From a virus, in IMG/VR virus record IMGVR_UViG_3300025769_000350, positions 1 through 36,476 of that record: a stretch of 36,476 nt of DNA; one strand, 5' to 3'. The notes below the pieces were generated by a model. The model did not search any database, was not told the DNA's origin, and worked only from the letters and a program-made list of their open reading frames with translations. A program made the position numbers and the translations under genes. This document shows positions 29,567 to 36,476 of this stretch, in pieces. How positions within the stretch are numbered: position 1 is the first letter of the stretch; every line of letters starts with the position of its first letter.

Positions 29567-31571
29567 TATTACTGAAATCTGGCGGGACAAAGTTCCTGTC
29601 GATCCACCTGAGATACAGTTCAAAAACGCAATCGAGGAGGCCGGGTTAGATGCGCCAGCAGAAATCATTTTCGATGGAAGAATTCACCGATTTAATTCGG
29701 GTAGCAGTGGAAGATCAAATCGTTCAGATAAAAGTGGTTGGTATATTGCTTTTGGCGGTGGCAGTATCGCTGCCGGGAAATTCGGAGACTGGCGCCTTTC
29801 GATCGAGAATAAGTGGAGACAGGATATTGGTCGCCACCTCACGCCGAGTGAGGAACTTGAGTTTTCGAGACGTATGGAGGCGGCACGTCAAGCGAGAATC
29901 GAGGCCGAACAGGTAATGCACGACAATGTCTCCGAGGTCGTTGAAAAGATCTGGAGCGAGGCAGCAGCTGCAACTGATCATCCTTATCTCGTTAAAAAGA
30001 AGATTCATCCGCATGGCGCTCGAGTCACTGGCGATGGACGGCTCATCGTGCCGCTGTTTAACGATGACGGAGAGCTGACTACGCTGCAATACATAGATGG
30101 CTCCGGGGGCAAGCTTTATCACACTGGCGGTAAAACTGGCGGGTCATTCTGGCGTGTTGGTGATAACGACGATGGCAATATATATGTCGCTGAGGGGTTT
30201 GCTACGGCTGCAACCATCGCTGAGACGACTTCTAAGGCGTGTTACGTTGCGTATTCGGCCTCCAACATACCAACAGTCGTCGGTCAGCTGCGTGAGCGCT
30301 ACGGGCGCAAAAAGATCATTGTCGTTGCTGACCATGATAAGTCTGGCGTCGGCAAGTCATACGCTGATCAGGCATCGGCCAAACACGGATCGATAACGAT
30401 CGTGCCGCCGATCGAGGGGATGGACGCGAACGACTATCTGCTCGACGGAAATGATCTCGCGGCACTTCTTGAGCCGCCTGAGCCAGTTCACGATTGGCTA
30501 ATCGATGGCAATGAGTTCACCAAGAAACCAGCGCCGATCAGCTGGTATGTAAAGAACTGGATCCAGAATCGATCATTGATGATGGTTCATGGGCCATCTG
30601 GGTCAGGAAAAACTTTTCTAGTGCTTGACTGGTGTCTTCGTATGGCTGCTGATGAGATGGAGAATCGAGATTGGTGCGGCAATAAGACAAAGTCGCTCCC
30701 TGTTGTTTATTTGGCTGGTGAGGGGCACTACGGACTGCGGGCCAGAGTTGCAGCATGGATGCAACACTTTTCCGTGCCAAGCATTAAGTTCTGGATGAGC
30801 AAGACCGGGACAGACCTAAATGAGCCATCCGGACTGGACAAAGTTATAGAAAATGTCCGCTCTTTGTCCGTGCCGCCGAAGATCATTGTTGTAGACACAT
30901 TGCACCGATTCTTGAATGGCGATGAGAACAGCGCTCAGGATGCAAAGACAATGCTGGACTCATGCGCTGCACTGATAGAGGAATTTGACTGCACAGTCAT
31001 ATTGGTGCATCACACTGGCGTATCTGAAGAGGCGCAGCATCGTGCTCGAGGATCTAGCGCATGGCGTGGTGCGTTAGATATTGAGGTGAGCGTAAAGCCC
31101 GGGAACGGATCTAGGCCAATCGAGGTCATCCAACGTAAGATGAAAGACTCTGAGATGAAGGACAGTCTGTTCTTTGAGCTGCGGCCTGTGACTATTAATG
31201 GATGGAAAGACGAGGACAATGAGCCAGTCAAAAGTGTCGTGCTCGAGAGTGTTAGCGCTCCGGCCAAGGTCGACAAAAAGACATCTAAGATCGAGGAACA
31301 TCGCAAACGATTCGAACGCGCTTGGCATGCCGGACATCGCGAGCGTGACGGTCAGAAACGACCGCACGTCAATCGGTATCAGATGATTAACTTTTTGACT
31401 GGGCCAATGATCGGGATGTCAGAGTCTGCCGCAAAGAAAGCATGTCAGGCTGATCCCTCGAGGATGATCGGAGCGCTAATCGATGCTGAATATATTATTC
31501 CAGAAGGGAATGGATGGTCGGCAACGAACGAGTCATTGATCATCAATTTAGAGAATCAGGTCAATAATTGA
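29559..31571 (+). CDS. Toprim primase - RepA-like helicase
   Basis: This 670-residue protein fuses two parts. The N-terminal part has a small zinc-free primase-like region and a Toprim core: E212 in YVAEGFATAATI, then VVADHD with D258 and D260, and GMDANDYL. The C-terminal part is a RecA-fold helicase of the RepA/AAA_25 type: Walker A GPSGSGKT at 345-352, Walker B IIVVDTLHRFLNGDEN, then VILVHHTG and RGSSAWRG motifs, followed by a winged-helix-like tail. Such proteins prime and unwind at phage and plasmid origins. The candidate origin follows directly. No DNA polymerase gene is present, so host polymerase must extend the primers. Confidence 0.9.
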   Translation: MADITEIWRDKVPVDPPEIQFKNAIEEAGLDAPAEIIFDGRIHRFNSGSSGRSNRSDKSGWYIAFGGGSIAAGKFGDWRLSIENKWRQDIGRHLTPSEELEFSRRMEAARQARIEAEQVMHDNVSEVVEKIWSEAAAATDHPYLVKKKIHPHGARVTGDGRLIVPLFNDDGELTTLQYIDGSGGKLYHTGGKTGGSFWRVGDNDDGNIYVAEGFATAATIAETTSKACYVAYSASNIPTVVGQLRERYGRKKIIVVADHDKSGVGKSYADQASAKHGSITIVPPIEGMDANDYLLDGNDLAALLEPPEPVHDWLIDGNEFTKKPAPISWYVKNWIQNRSLMMVHGPSGSGKTFLVLDWCLRMAADEMENRDWCGNKTKSLPVVYLAGEGHYGLRARVAAWMQHFSVPSIKFWMSKTGTDLNEPSGLDKVIENVRSLSVPPKIIVVDTLHRFLNGDENSAQDAKTMLDSCAALIEEFDCTVILVHHTGVSEEAQHRARGSSAWRGALDIEVSVKPGNGSRPIEVIQRKMKDSEMKDSLFFELRPVTINGWKDEDNEPVKSVVLESVSAPAKVDKKTSKIEEHRKRFERAWHAGHRERDGQKRPHVNRYQMINFLTGPMIGMSESAAKKACQADPSRMIGALIDAEYIIPEGNGWSATNESLIINLENQVNN

Positions 31572-31583
31572 GGACAAATGAAT

Positions 31584-31598
31584 AAAATCAAACACTTA
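31584..31598 (+). repeat. Direct repeat, copy 1 (15 bp)
   Basis: AAAATCAAACACTTA, repeated exactly at 31670-31684, 86 bases away. Confidence 0.85.
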
Positions 31599-31669
31599 AC
31601 GCATTTAAGGACAAAAAGACATTTGAGGACATTTTGTAATGTCCTCTAGTCGTAATCAGAAACATGTTT

Positions 31670-31684
31670 AAAATCAAACACTTA
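31670..31684 (+). repeat. Direct repeat, copy 2 (15 bp)
   Basis: Exact second copy of AAAATCAAACACTTA (first at 31584-31598). Both lie upstream of GGACA boxes. Confidence 0.85.
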
Positions 31685-31743
31685 GCAAATGTAAAGACAT
31701 TGCGGAGGACAAACTGGGGGACAAGCGAACGAAAGGACAAGAC

Positions 31744-31770
31744 AAGACATACTCTTAAAGAGTATGTCTT
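31744..31770 (+). terminator. Long hairpin in the repeat region
   Basis: AAGACATACTCTT, one A, then AAGAGTATGTCTT: 13-base perfect arms, ending in CTTTTG. It could be the terminator of the primase operon, but the T-run is short, so it may be a structural part of the origin or pac site. It divides the forward GGACA boxes from the inverted ones. Confidence 0.5.
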
Positions 31771-31902
31771 TTGTCCTCGATTGTCCTGTCCTCGATGTCG
31801 TGTCCTGAGTAGAATATCGAGGTGGATAATTTTCCGTTTAATAGCCAGTTATCAAACGGCGTCGGTTGATATCTAGGTAGCAACCGAGACATGGAGTGTG
31901 GT

Positions 31903-32313
31903 ATGGAAGAAGAAAAGAAGCTTGGAAGACCGACAGACTTTACAGATGAGCTGGTTGATCGCATGTGCGAAGAAATAGCGGCTGGTCGATCTCTAAATAA
32001 AATATGTAAAGAGGAAAGTTGGGCGCCTGATAAATCAACGTTTTATCGATGGATGTATAAGCATCCACAGATTCGCGACAAGTACGCGCGCGCGAAGAAC
32101 GCGCAGCAAGAATACGCAGCTGAGGACATCATGGAGATCGCATACAGCGCGACGCCAGATAATTACAACGTGGCTAGATTGCAGATCGACGCCATAAAAT
32201 GGACAGCGAGCAAGTTGCTACCTAAGCGCTACGGCGAGCGGCAGCAGCTCGAGCATACTGGCGAGTCCGGTGGGCCGTTAATCATTAAGTGGAAGGGATC
32301 AGATGAAGAATAA
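31903..32313 (+). CDS. terS: Terminase small subunit (Sf6-like)
   Basis: This 136-residue protein starts at ATG 31903, chosen because GGAG lies 6 bases before it (an ATG at 31891 is an alternative). It has the DNA-binding HTH start (LGRPTDFTDELVDRMCEEIA then WAPDKSTFYRWMYKHPQIRD) and a helical oligomerisation part (YAAEDIMEIAYSATPDNYNV followed by IKWTASKLLPKRYGER). This matches Sf6/P22-type small terminases that recognise pac and start headful packaging. Terminase large subunit and portal belong to the same kind. Its upstream repeat region is a natural pac candidate. Confidence 0.88.
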   Translation: MEEEKKLGRPTDFTDELVDRMCEEIAAGRSLNKICKEESWAPDKSTFYRWMYKHPQIRDKYARAKNAQQEYAAEDIMEIAYSATPDNYNVARLQIDAIKWTASKLLPKRYGERQQLEHTGESGGPLIIKWKGSDEE

Positions 32314-32401
32314 GTTCGACTGGTTTATCTTTGCGTTGGTGGTTGGTTTGGTTTTTACGACGACGGCGATGATCGTCGATTTTCTAGGATTCTATGCCTG
32401 A
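32303..32401 (+). CDS. 32-aa single-TM ORF between terminase genes
   Basis: A short frame starts at ATG 32303, behind AAGGGA, overlapping terS by 11 bases and terL by 8. The product is MKNKFDWFIFALVVGLVFTT then TAMIVDFLGFYA: one hydrophobic helix of about 20 residues with a basic N-terminus. Overlap at both ends and a ribosome binding site support it as a real gene. The function is unknown; a small holin-like or superinfection role is possible. Confidence 0.5.
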   Translation: MKNKFDWFIFALVVGLVFTTTAMIVDFLGFYA

Positions 32402-33656
32402 AATAACAATTCCGTACACTCCACGGGAGGTCATGCTCCCGTTTCACAACAGAAAAGAGCGTTTTGCATGTTTGGTGGCGCATCGAAGGTGCGGCAAGAC
32501 TGTCGCGGCCATCAATGACCTGATTAGGGACGCGCTGACTATCCCGCGCGATAACGTGCGCGTTGCGTACATCTCGCCGACCTATCGTCAGTCTAAGGCG
32601 GTAGCGTGGGACTACTGCAAGGAATTCACGCGCTCGATCCCGGGAATCAAAGTGAATGAGTCGGAACTACGGATCGACTTCCCGAATGGCGCTCGTATCA
32701 GACTGTTTGGCGCTGAGACCGCTGACTCGATGCGAGGTCTGTACTTTGACTCGGTGGTGTTGGACGAGCCAGCTGACTTCCCGATGAACGCATGGTCGAC
32801 TGTCATTCGACCAGCGATCGCTGACCGTCAGGGCAAGGCGACGTTTATCGGGACTCCGAAAGGCCGCAATAGTTTCTTCGAAATATGGGACGCGGCTAGG
32901 AATGATCCATCATGGTATTCCGCGATGCATAAGGCGAGCGAGACCAATCTGTTGCCGCAAGCGGAACTGGATGCGGCGATAAAGACGATGGGCGAGGATC
33001 GGTACGAGCAAGAGTTTGAATGCAGTTTCGAGGCCGCGATTGCTGGCGCTTACTACGGCACCGAAATGAAAGAGGCAACAAACACTGGACGAATTTGTAA
33101 TGTCGTTTATGATCGGGCGGTAGGTGTTATCACAAGTTGGGATTTAGGTATAGGTGATTCGACCTCAATCTGGTTCGCGCAGTACGTCGGGCAAGAGGTG
33201 AGGTTGATTGACTATTACGAAAACAGTGGCGTTGGTCTTGATCATTACGCCAGAGTGCTGCAAGAAAAAGGTTATGTTTATGAGTCGCACATACTGCCGC
33301 ACGACGTTCAAGTTAAAGAACTCAGTACGGGACACTCGCGCCTCGAGACCTTGGACAACTTAGGGATACGGCCAGTGGAGATAGCGCCAAAGCTTAATCT
33401 TGATGACGGCATACAGGCAGTTAGATCAATGTTAAATCGATGTTGGTTCGATGAGACAAAGTGCAATCGAGGGATCGAGGCATTGAGACAGTATCAGCGG
33501 GACTTCGATGAGAAGGGCCGAACATGGCGAGGTCGACCAAGACACGATTGGACATCTCATGGCGCTGACGCGATGAGATATTTGGCAGTTGGCTACAAGC
33601 CGCAGCAATCGAGCTGGGGCGAGCCTATTAGACGTAATCTGCGAGGGATAGCGTAG
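32394..33656 (+). CDS. terL: Terminase large subunit
   Basis: This 420-residue protein has an ATPase half with Walker A HRRCGKT (residues 30-36), the ISPTYRQ adenine-motif region and Walker B VVLDE at 121-125, followed by the coupling motif FIGTP. The nuclease half begins SWDLGIGDS (Asp250) and ends with DWTSHGADAMRYLA, the RNase H-fold acidic site. Length and motifs are those of Terminase_6-type motors of P22/Sf6-like podoviruses. It cuts and pumps DNA through the portal encoded at 12517-14610. The next gene overlaps its stop (TAGTG). Confidence 0.95.
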   Translation: MPEITIPYTPREVMLPFHNRKERFACLVAHRRCGKTVAAINDLIRDALTIPRDNVRVAYISPTYRQSKAVAWDYCKEFTRSIPGIKVNESELRIDFPNGARIRLFGAETADSMRGLYFDSVVLDEPADFPMNAWSTVIRPAIADRQGKATFIGTPKGRNSFFEIWDAARNDPSWYSAMHKASETNLLPQAELDAAIKTMGEDRYEQEFECSFEAAIAGAYYGTEMKEATNTGRICNVVYDRAVGVITSWDLGIGDSTSIWFAQYVGQEVRLIDYYENSGVGLDHYARVLQEKGYVYESHILPHDVQVKELSTGHSRLETLDNLGIRPVEIAPKLNLDDGIQAVRSMLNRCWFDETKCNRGIEALRQYQRDFDEKGRTWRGRPRHDWTSHGADAMRYLAVGYKPQQSSWGEPIRRNLRGIA

Positions 33657-35149
33657 TGGCAAGTAAAATTAAGTCTGTATTAGATCTGGTTGATGAGATT
33701 GCAAATCCAAAACAAAACCGATCGACCATACGAAACGCCAAAAGAAAAGCGTTCCCAAAGGTTTACGATGATCCTAGATCAATAGCAAAAGTCGCAGCGG
33801 CAAGGTCAGCTCCAGAGACTGAGGCCATGAAAGAATTATTCGGCGTGACGAGAGATGAACTATACGATCTCACGAAACAGACAAGAGGGCTTGGCGGCGA
33901 ATCTGTGTTTCAACCGCCAGCGAAGTCCAGAGGCGCAGATTCCGCTAAAGCTGTCATGCAGAATCAAAATAAACAAAGACTGATAGACACGTTAGCAGAG
34001 GCTGGCAAGTATCCAGAAATCTACAAAGGCATGGATTCTTGGTACAACTTAGATCCAATGTACAACATCATGGTGGATTTGTTTGGAGAGGCAGAGGCTA
34101 ACAGAAGGTTTTTGCAGCTAAACTCTTTGAGCGGAATGTCTAGTCCAATGGCCGATGTCCTGACTGAGACTGGAAGAGGCACTGCTGCAAACTGGATGAT
34201 CAATCAGGGGAAGTTTGACGATTTTGTTAAGTACGGAGGACAAGTCGCAGGACGTCCAGAATACATGGGAAATTTTCCCGGTCACTTAGCGCACAAGACT
34301 GCGCAACTTCCAGCAATGAAGAAGTATGTTGAAACAGGTGATGTTCAGATGGCTTCACCTAAAGTTCCTGTCTACATAAATGCATCAACTCCAGAGTCCC
34401 TCGGCGGATCTTGGAGAGTCCCAGTTGGAGACGCGCATTGGTCTAGAGCGGTCGGACTTGCTGACACAAGAAATATGGTTAAAGGCAAGGATGGATTAAA
34501 GATTCCGGGGCAATCTGTATCTAATCCAGAACTCGCAGATTTGACTCCTTGGTGGGCCGAAATATCAGACGCCGTCGGCATAGAGCCAGTTCCAGCTCAA
34601 GCTAGACTTTGGGGGACAGCTAGTCACGCAACTGGAGTTCAGTCTCCAATCGGAGCGTCAAAGTTAGAGCTGATTGCAAATAAGATAATGGCTCAAGCCA
34701 AGAAAAGAGGCATCGATCCTAAGTTATTTAGGGACTATGTTTTGGCTGGCGGCGATGTCAAAAAGCTTGGATTGTCTGCCGCTACCGTTGCATCATTGGC
34801 TGGCGTCCCAGCGTTCGCGCAAGATCAAGAAAGCCCTCAAGAGCGAGCATCTTCTCAAGACGCACTCGATGTGTCTATGGAGGGCATAAAAACAAGCAGC
34901 AAGTCTCCATCACAGTTTGCTGGGATGACGTTTGAGACTGCGATATCAATGCTTAGAGGGATGGGAGTTGGATTGTTGGATGCAATACAAATGGTTAGTG
35001 ACGAGATGATTCCAGAGTCTAACATTTTGCCATCAGGCAAGGAAAAACCAAAGTTGCCAAATTATGATCCCAAATATATTCCTAAAAAAGATCAAGACTT
35101 TCTTGAAGGAATAGGACTTTTTTCATTGCCGACGCCATACGGAATATAG
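33656..35149 (+). CDS. Large virion-associated or accessory protein, unclassified
   Basis: This 497-residue protein starts with GTG at 33656, overlapping the terL stop. Residues 105-190 (PMYNIMVDLFGEAEANRRFL, then MSSPMADVLTETGRGTAANW) and 255-330 (VPVGDAHWSRAVGLADTR, TPWWAEISDAVGIEPVPAQA then RLWG) recall a phage protein family that I only know as unnamed DUFs. Residues 371-389 (LGLSAATVASLAGVPAFAQ) are a hydrophobic, Ala-rich segment like those seen in internal virion proteins. The C-terminal 105 residues are Pro- and Ser-rich. Position after terL and before the adaptor suggests a structural or ejected protein; the function is unknown. Confidence 0.55.
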   Translation: MASKIKSVLDLVDEIANPKQNRSTIRNAKRKAFPKVYDDPRSIAKVAAARSAPETEAMKELFGVTRDELYDLTKQTRGLGGESVFQPPAKSRGADSAKAVMQNQNKQRLIDTLAEAGKYPEIYKGMDSWYNLDPMYNIMVDLFGEAEANRRFLQLNSLSGMSSPMADVLTETGRGTAANWMINQGKFDDFVKYGGQVAGRPEYMGNFPGHLAHKTAQLPAMKKYVETGDVQMASPKVPVYINASTPESLGGSWRVPVGDAHWSRAVGLADTRNMVKGKDGLKIPGQSVSNPELADLTPWWAEISDAVGIEPVPAQARLWGTASHATGVQSPIGASKLELIANKIMAQAKKRGIDPKLFRDYVLAGGDVKKLGLSAATVASLAGVPAFAQDQESPQERASSQDALDVSMEGIKTSSKSPSQFAGMTFETAISMLRGMGVGLLDAIQMVSDEMIPESNILPSGKEKPKLPNYDPKYIPKKDQDFLEGIGLFSLPTPYGI

Positions 35150-35158
35150 GAGACACAA

Positions 35159-35656
35159 ATGCCGAATTACAACAAAGGGCCAATGACAGACGCGGAAGCA
35201 ATGATGAGGCGCTTCTACAATAAAGGCCCGATGACAGACTTTGATCGACAGATGCCGCAGTCAATGGGAAGTAGCGGATTATTGGACGCGATCAGGGGAT
35301 TGGAGCCATCGATGAGATTCAATACACCTCAAGGGCCAGTGCCATCTGCTCCACCACCGACGTCATTTACTACTCCACAGCAACCGATGGATCCAAATCA
35401 GATGACAATGCCGCTTGGAGGGCTGCTGCAAATGTCTGGCAATGCGCCTCAGATTCCTCAAGACAGGCCGATTTCTCCAATTGTCCAACAGGCAATCTCT
35501 GATAGCATAAATATAGTTCGCGAAGAACAAGGCTTACCTCCGGCGTCTCAAGAACAGAATTTTCTTTTTTACATTGAGGCAGATCCACAACTCAAGCAGT
35601 TGATTGAGCAAAGGATGAAAGATATCCACATACAAAAATCGGGGACTGGTATCTAA
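35159..35656 (+). CDS. Pro/Met-rich small virion-module protein
   Basis: This is a 165-residue protein with TAGGAGAC before its ATG. The N-terminus carries the direct repeat YNKGPMTD twice (residues 4-11 and 20-27). The middle is Pro/Gln-rich (PSAPPPTSFTTPQQPMDPNQ). The last 50 residues form a helix (QQAISDSINIVREEQGLPP). The stop overlaps the adaptor start. I recognise no family; low complexity with a C-terminal helix recalls proteins that interact with large virion assemblies. Confidence 0.55.
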   Translation: MPNYNKGPMTDAEAMMRRFYNKGPMTDFDRQMPQSMGSSGLLDAIRGLEPSMRFNTPQGPVPSAPPPTSFTTPQQPMDPNQMTMPLGGLLQMSGNAPQIPQDRPISPIVQQAISDSINIVREEQGLPPASQEQNFLFYIEADPQLKQLIEQRMKDIHIQKSGTGI

Positions 35657-36282
35657 TGTCTATTACTAACTACACCAACTTACAGTCGACGATTGCTGAC
35701 TATCTCAATCGCGATGACCTGACTAGCGTCATTCCTGTATTCATACAGCTGGCCGAGGCACAGATGAATCGAGACATCCGTCATTACGAGATGGAGGCTC
35801 GAAGTACAGGTGTTCAGGATGCTGGCGACGAGTACATGCAGGTTCCATCAACATGGCTCGAGAATATCCGAGCACATGTGCAGGGCGGCGGCACTACGCC
35901 ACTCGACCTGATCTCGAGGGCTGCTATGGCGGACAAAAGGGCCGGGCAAGAAGATACGAGCGGTCGGCCAGAGTATTACTGCATGGCAGACGGGCAGTTT
36001 CAGCTGTATCCGACGCCAGATGCCGAGTACACAGTAGAGCTGCTGTTCTACGAGAAAATCCCAGCATTAGCAACAAATAGCACGAATTGGCTGCTCGAGG
36101 AACATCCAGACGTATATTTATATGGAAGCTTAATTCATTCTGCGCCATACTTGGCGGAAGATGAGAGGGCCACGATCTGGACTCAGCTATATGCGGCAGC
36201 AGCAAAACGAGTAATTGACTCATCTGAACAGGCAAGAATGTCTGGCTCAGGTTTAACATTAAAAGTAAGAGGACTAGGCTAA
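35656..36282 (+). CDS. Head-tail adaptor (SU10/P22 gp4-type)
   Basis: This 208-residue helical protein reads MSITNYTNLQSTIADYLNRD then FIQLAEAQMNRDIRHYEMEA and YMQVPSTWLENIRAHVQGG. It continues with RPEYYCMADGQFQLYPTPDA, then YTVELLFYEKIPAL and LLEEHPDVYLYGSLIHSAPY. This pattern (AEA.MNRD.R, YP.P......l.YY..ip.L) is the SU10-type adaptor / phage gp6-like family that forms the ring below the portal. It starts at an overlap with the preceding stop and itself overlaps the partial tail gene. It joins head and tail in the virion. Confidence 0.88.
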   Translation: MSITNYTNLQSTIADYLNRDDLTSVIPVFIQLAEAQMNRDIRHYEMEARSTGVQDAGDEYMQVPSTWLENIRAHVQGGGTTPLDLISRAAMADKRAGQEDTSGRPEYYCMADGQFQLYPTPDAEYTVELLFYEKIPALATNSTNWLLEEHPDVYLYGSLIHSAPYLAEDERATIWTQLYAAAAKRVIDSSEQARMSGSGLTLKVRGLG

Positions 36283-36476
36283 TGAGCTTTTCAAACTATC
36301 TAGAAACAGAGTTGCTAGATCATGTTTTCACAAATAGCGCATACACATCTCCAACGACTGTTTATGTGTCATTGCACACAGCAAATCCAGATGAGGATGC
36401 ATCAGGCGCTGAAGTATCAACATCAGGTACTGCGTATGCTCGACAGGCTGGCACATTTTCTGTGTCTGGCAACACG
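36282..36476 (+). CDS. Phage tail fibre-type protein, N-terminal half (3' end cut by window)
   Basis: ATG at 36282 overlaps the adaptor stop by one base, and the frame is open to the last base (65 codons). The text MSFSNYLETELLDHVFTNSA then YTSPTTVYVSLHTANPDEDA and YARQAGTFSVSGNT is the characteristic N-terminal half of a short phage tail protein. The C-terminal half is at 3-164. The frame offset means direct joining of the two ends would shift frame, so about 30-40 bases are missing between them. Confidence 0.78.
   Translation, partial: MSFSNYLETELLDHVFTNSAYTSPTTVYVSLHTANPDEDASGAEVSTSGTAYARQAGTFSVSGNT

Larger units (their letters stand above)
31572..31890 (+). other. Noncoding repeat region: candidate replication origin or pac site
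   Basis: This 319-base stretch has no convincing gene. It holds about eleven copies of GGACA-type boxes: plus orientation at 31570, 31607, 31625, 31705, 31717 and 31733; inverted (TGTCC) at 31640, 31772, 31782, 31787 and 31801. It also has a 15-base direct repeat, a 9-bp inverted repeat at 31625-31646 and a long hairpin at 31744-31770. AT-rich text separates the boxes. It lies between the primase-helicase and the small terminase, so it fits an origin with iterons for the primase or HTH protein, or a packaging start site. This is inferred from layout. Confidence 0.55.

Noticed and set aside
31664-31876. Short coding frame (70 residues) in the repeat region
   Set aside because: Made from the GGACA/TGTCC repeats, no ribosome binding site, and unlikely amino-acid composition; the region is better explained as noncoding.
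31755-31964. Minus-strand frame across the origin candidate and terS start
   Set aside because: Ser-rich shadow running across repeats and the terminase start; no upstream signal.

Overview
The window is almost one complete tailed-phage genome (36.5 kb), most likely a podovirus. The portal (P22-like), scaffold, major capsid protein (SU10/DUF5309-like), head-tail adaptor (SU10 gp-adaptor-like), beta-propeller-type tail hub and large internal virion (ejection) proteins are all present. I find no tape measure, tail tube, sheath or baseplate genes. I also see no integrase, tRNA gene, DNA polymerase, RNA polymerase or CRISPR array. Several small families and the tail genes resemble those of environmental, especially marine, phages, so an aquatic Gram-negative host is plausible. 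The host cannot be named from the sequence.

The two window ends appear to be the two halves of one tail gene. The 65 codons at 36282-36476 and the 54 codons at 3-164 look like the N- and C-terminal parts of the same protein, so the molecule is probably circular or circularly permuted, with only a few tens of bases missing at the junction.

Layout. (1) 31.9-36.5 kb and 0-16.8 kb, plus strand: packaging (terS, a 32-aa membrane ORF, terL), a large unclassified protein, head-tail adaptor, tail and fibre genes, a tandem 2OG-Fe(II) oxygenase, tail hub, a possible C1q-like fold protein, a GNAT-like protein, ejection proteins, portal, scaffold and capsid, closed by a strong terminator at 16850-16876. 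(2) 16.9-19.6 kb, plus strand: a run of tiny membrane or lysine-rich proteins, an endonuclease VII-type HNH reading frame, a three-TM holin candidate and a possible lipoprotein spanin. (3) 19.6-28.3 kb, minus strand: early genes driven by at least three similar sigma70-type promoters. They encode a recombination and replication set (Sak4-like ATPase, DUF669 SSB-like protein, Cas4-like nuclease, SF2 helicase, VRR-NUC nuclease), HTH regulators and many small unknowns. (4) 28.4-31.6 kb: a divergent control region, small plus-strand genes, an HExxH protein on the minus strand, a small HTH protein and a Toprim primase-helicase. (5) 31.57-31.90 kb: a noncoding region rich in GGACA/TGTCC repeats, a candidate replication origin or pac site next to the small terminase.

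The genes imply that host polymerases do most copying and transcription. The phage supplies the primase-helicase and a recombination set, and probably packages DNA by a headful mechanism. The most interesting points are the two-domain oxygenase beside a collagen-like, glycine-rich fibre; the repeat-rich candidate origin; the shared promoter, leader and operator architecture of the early genes; and the absence of a recognisable endolysin.
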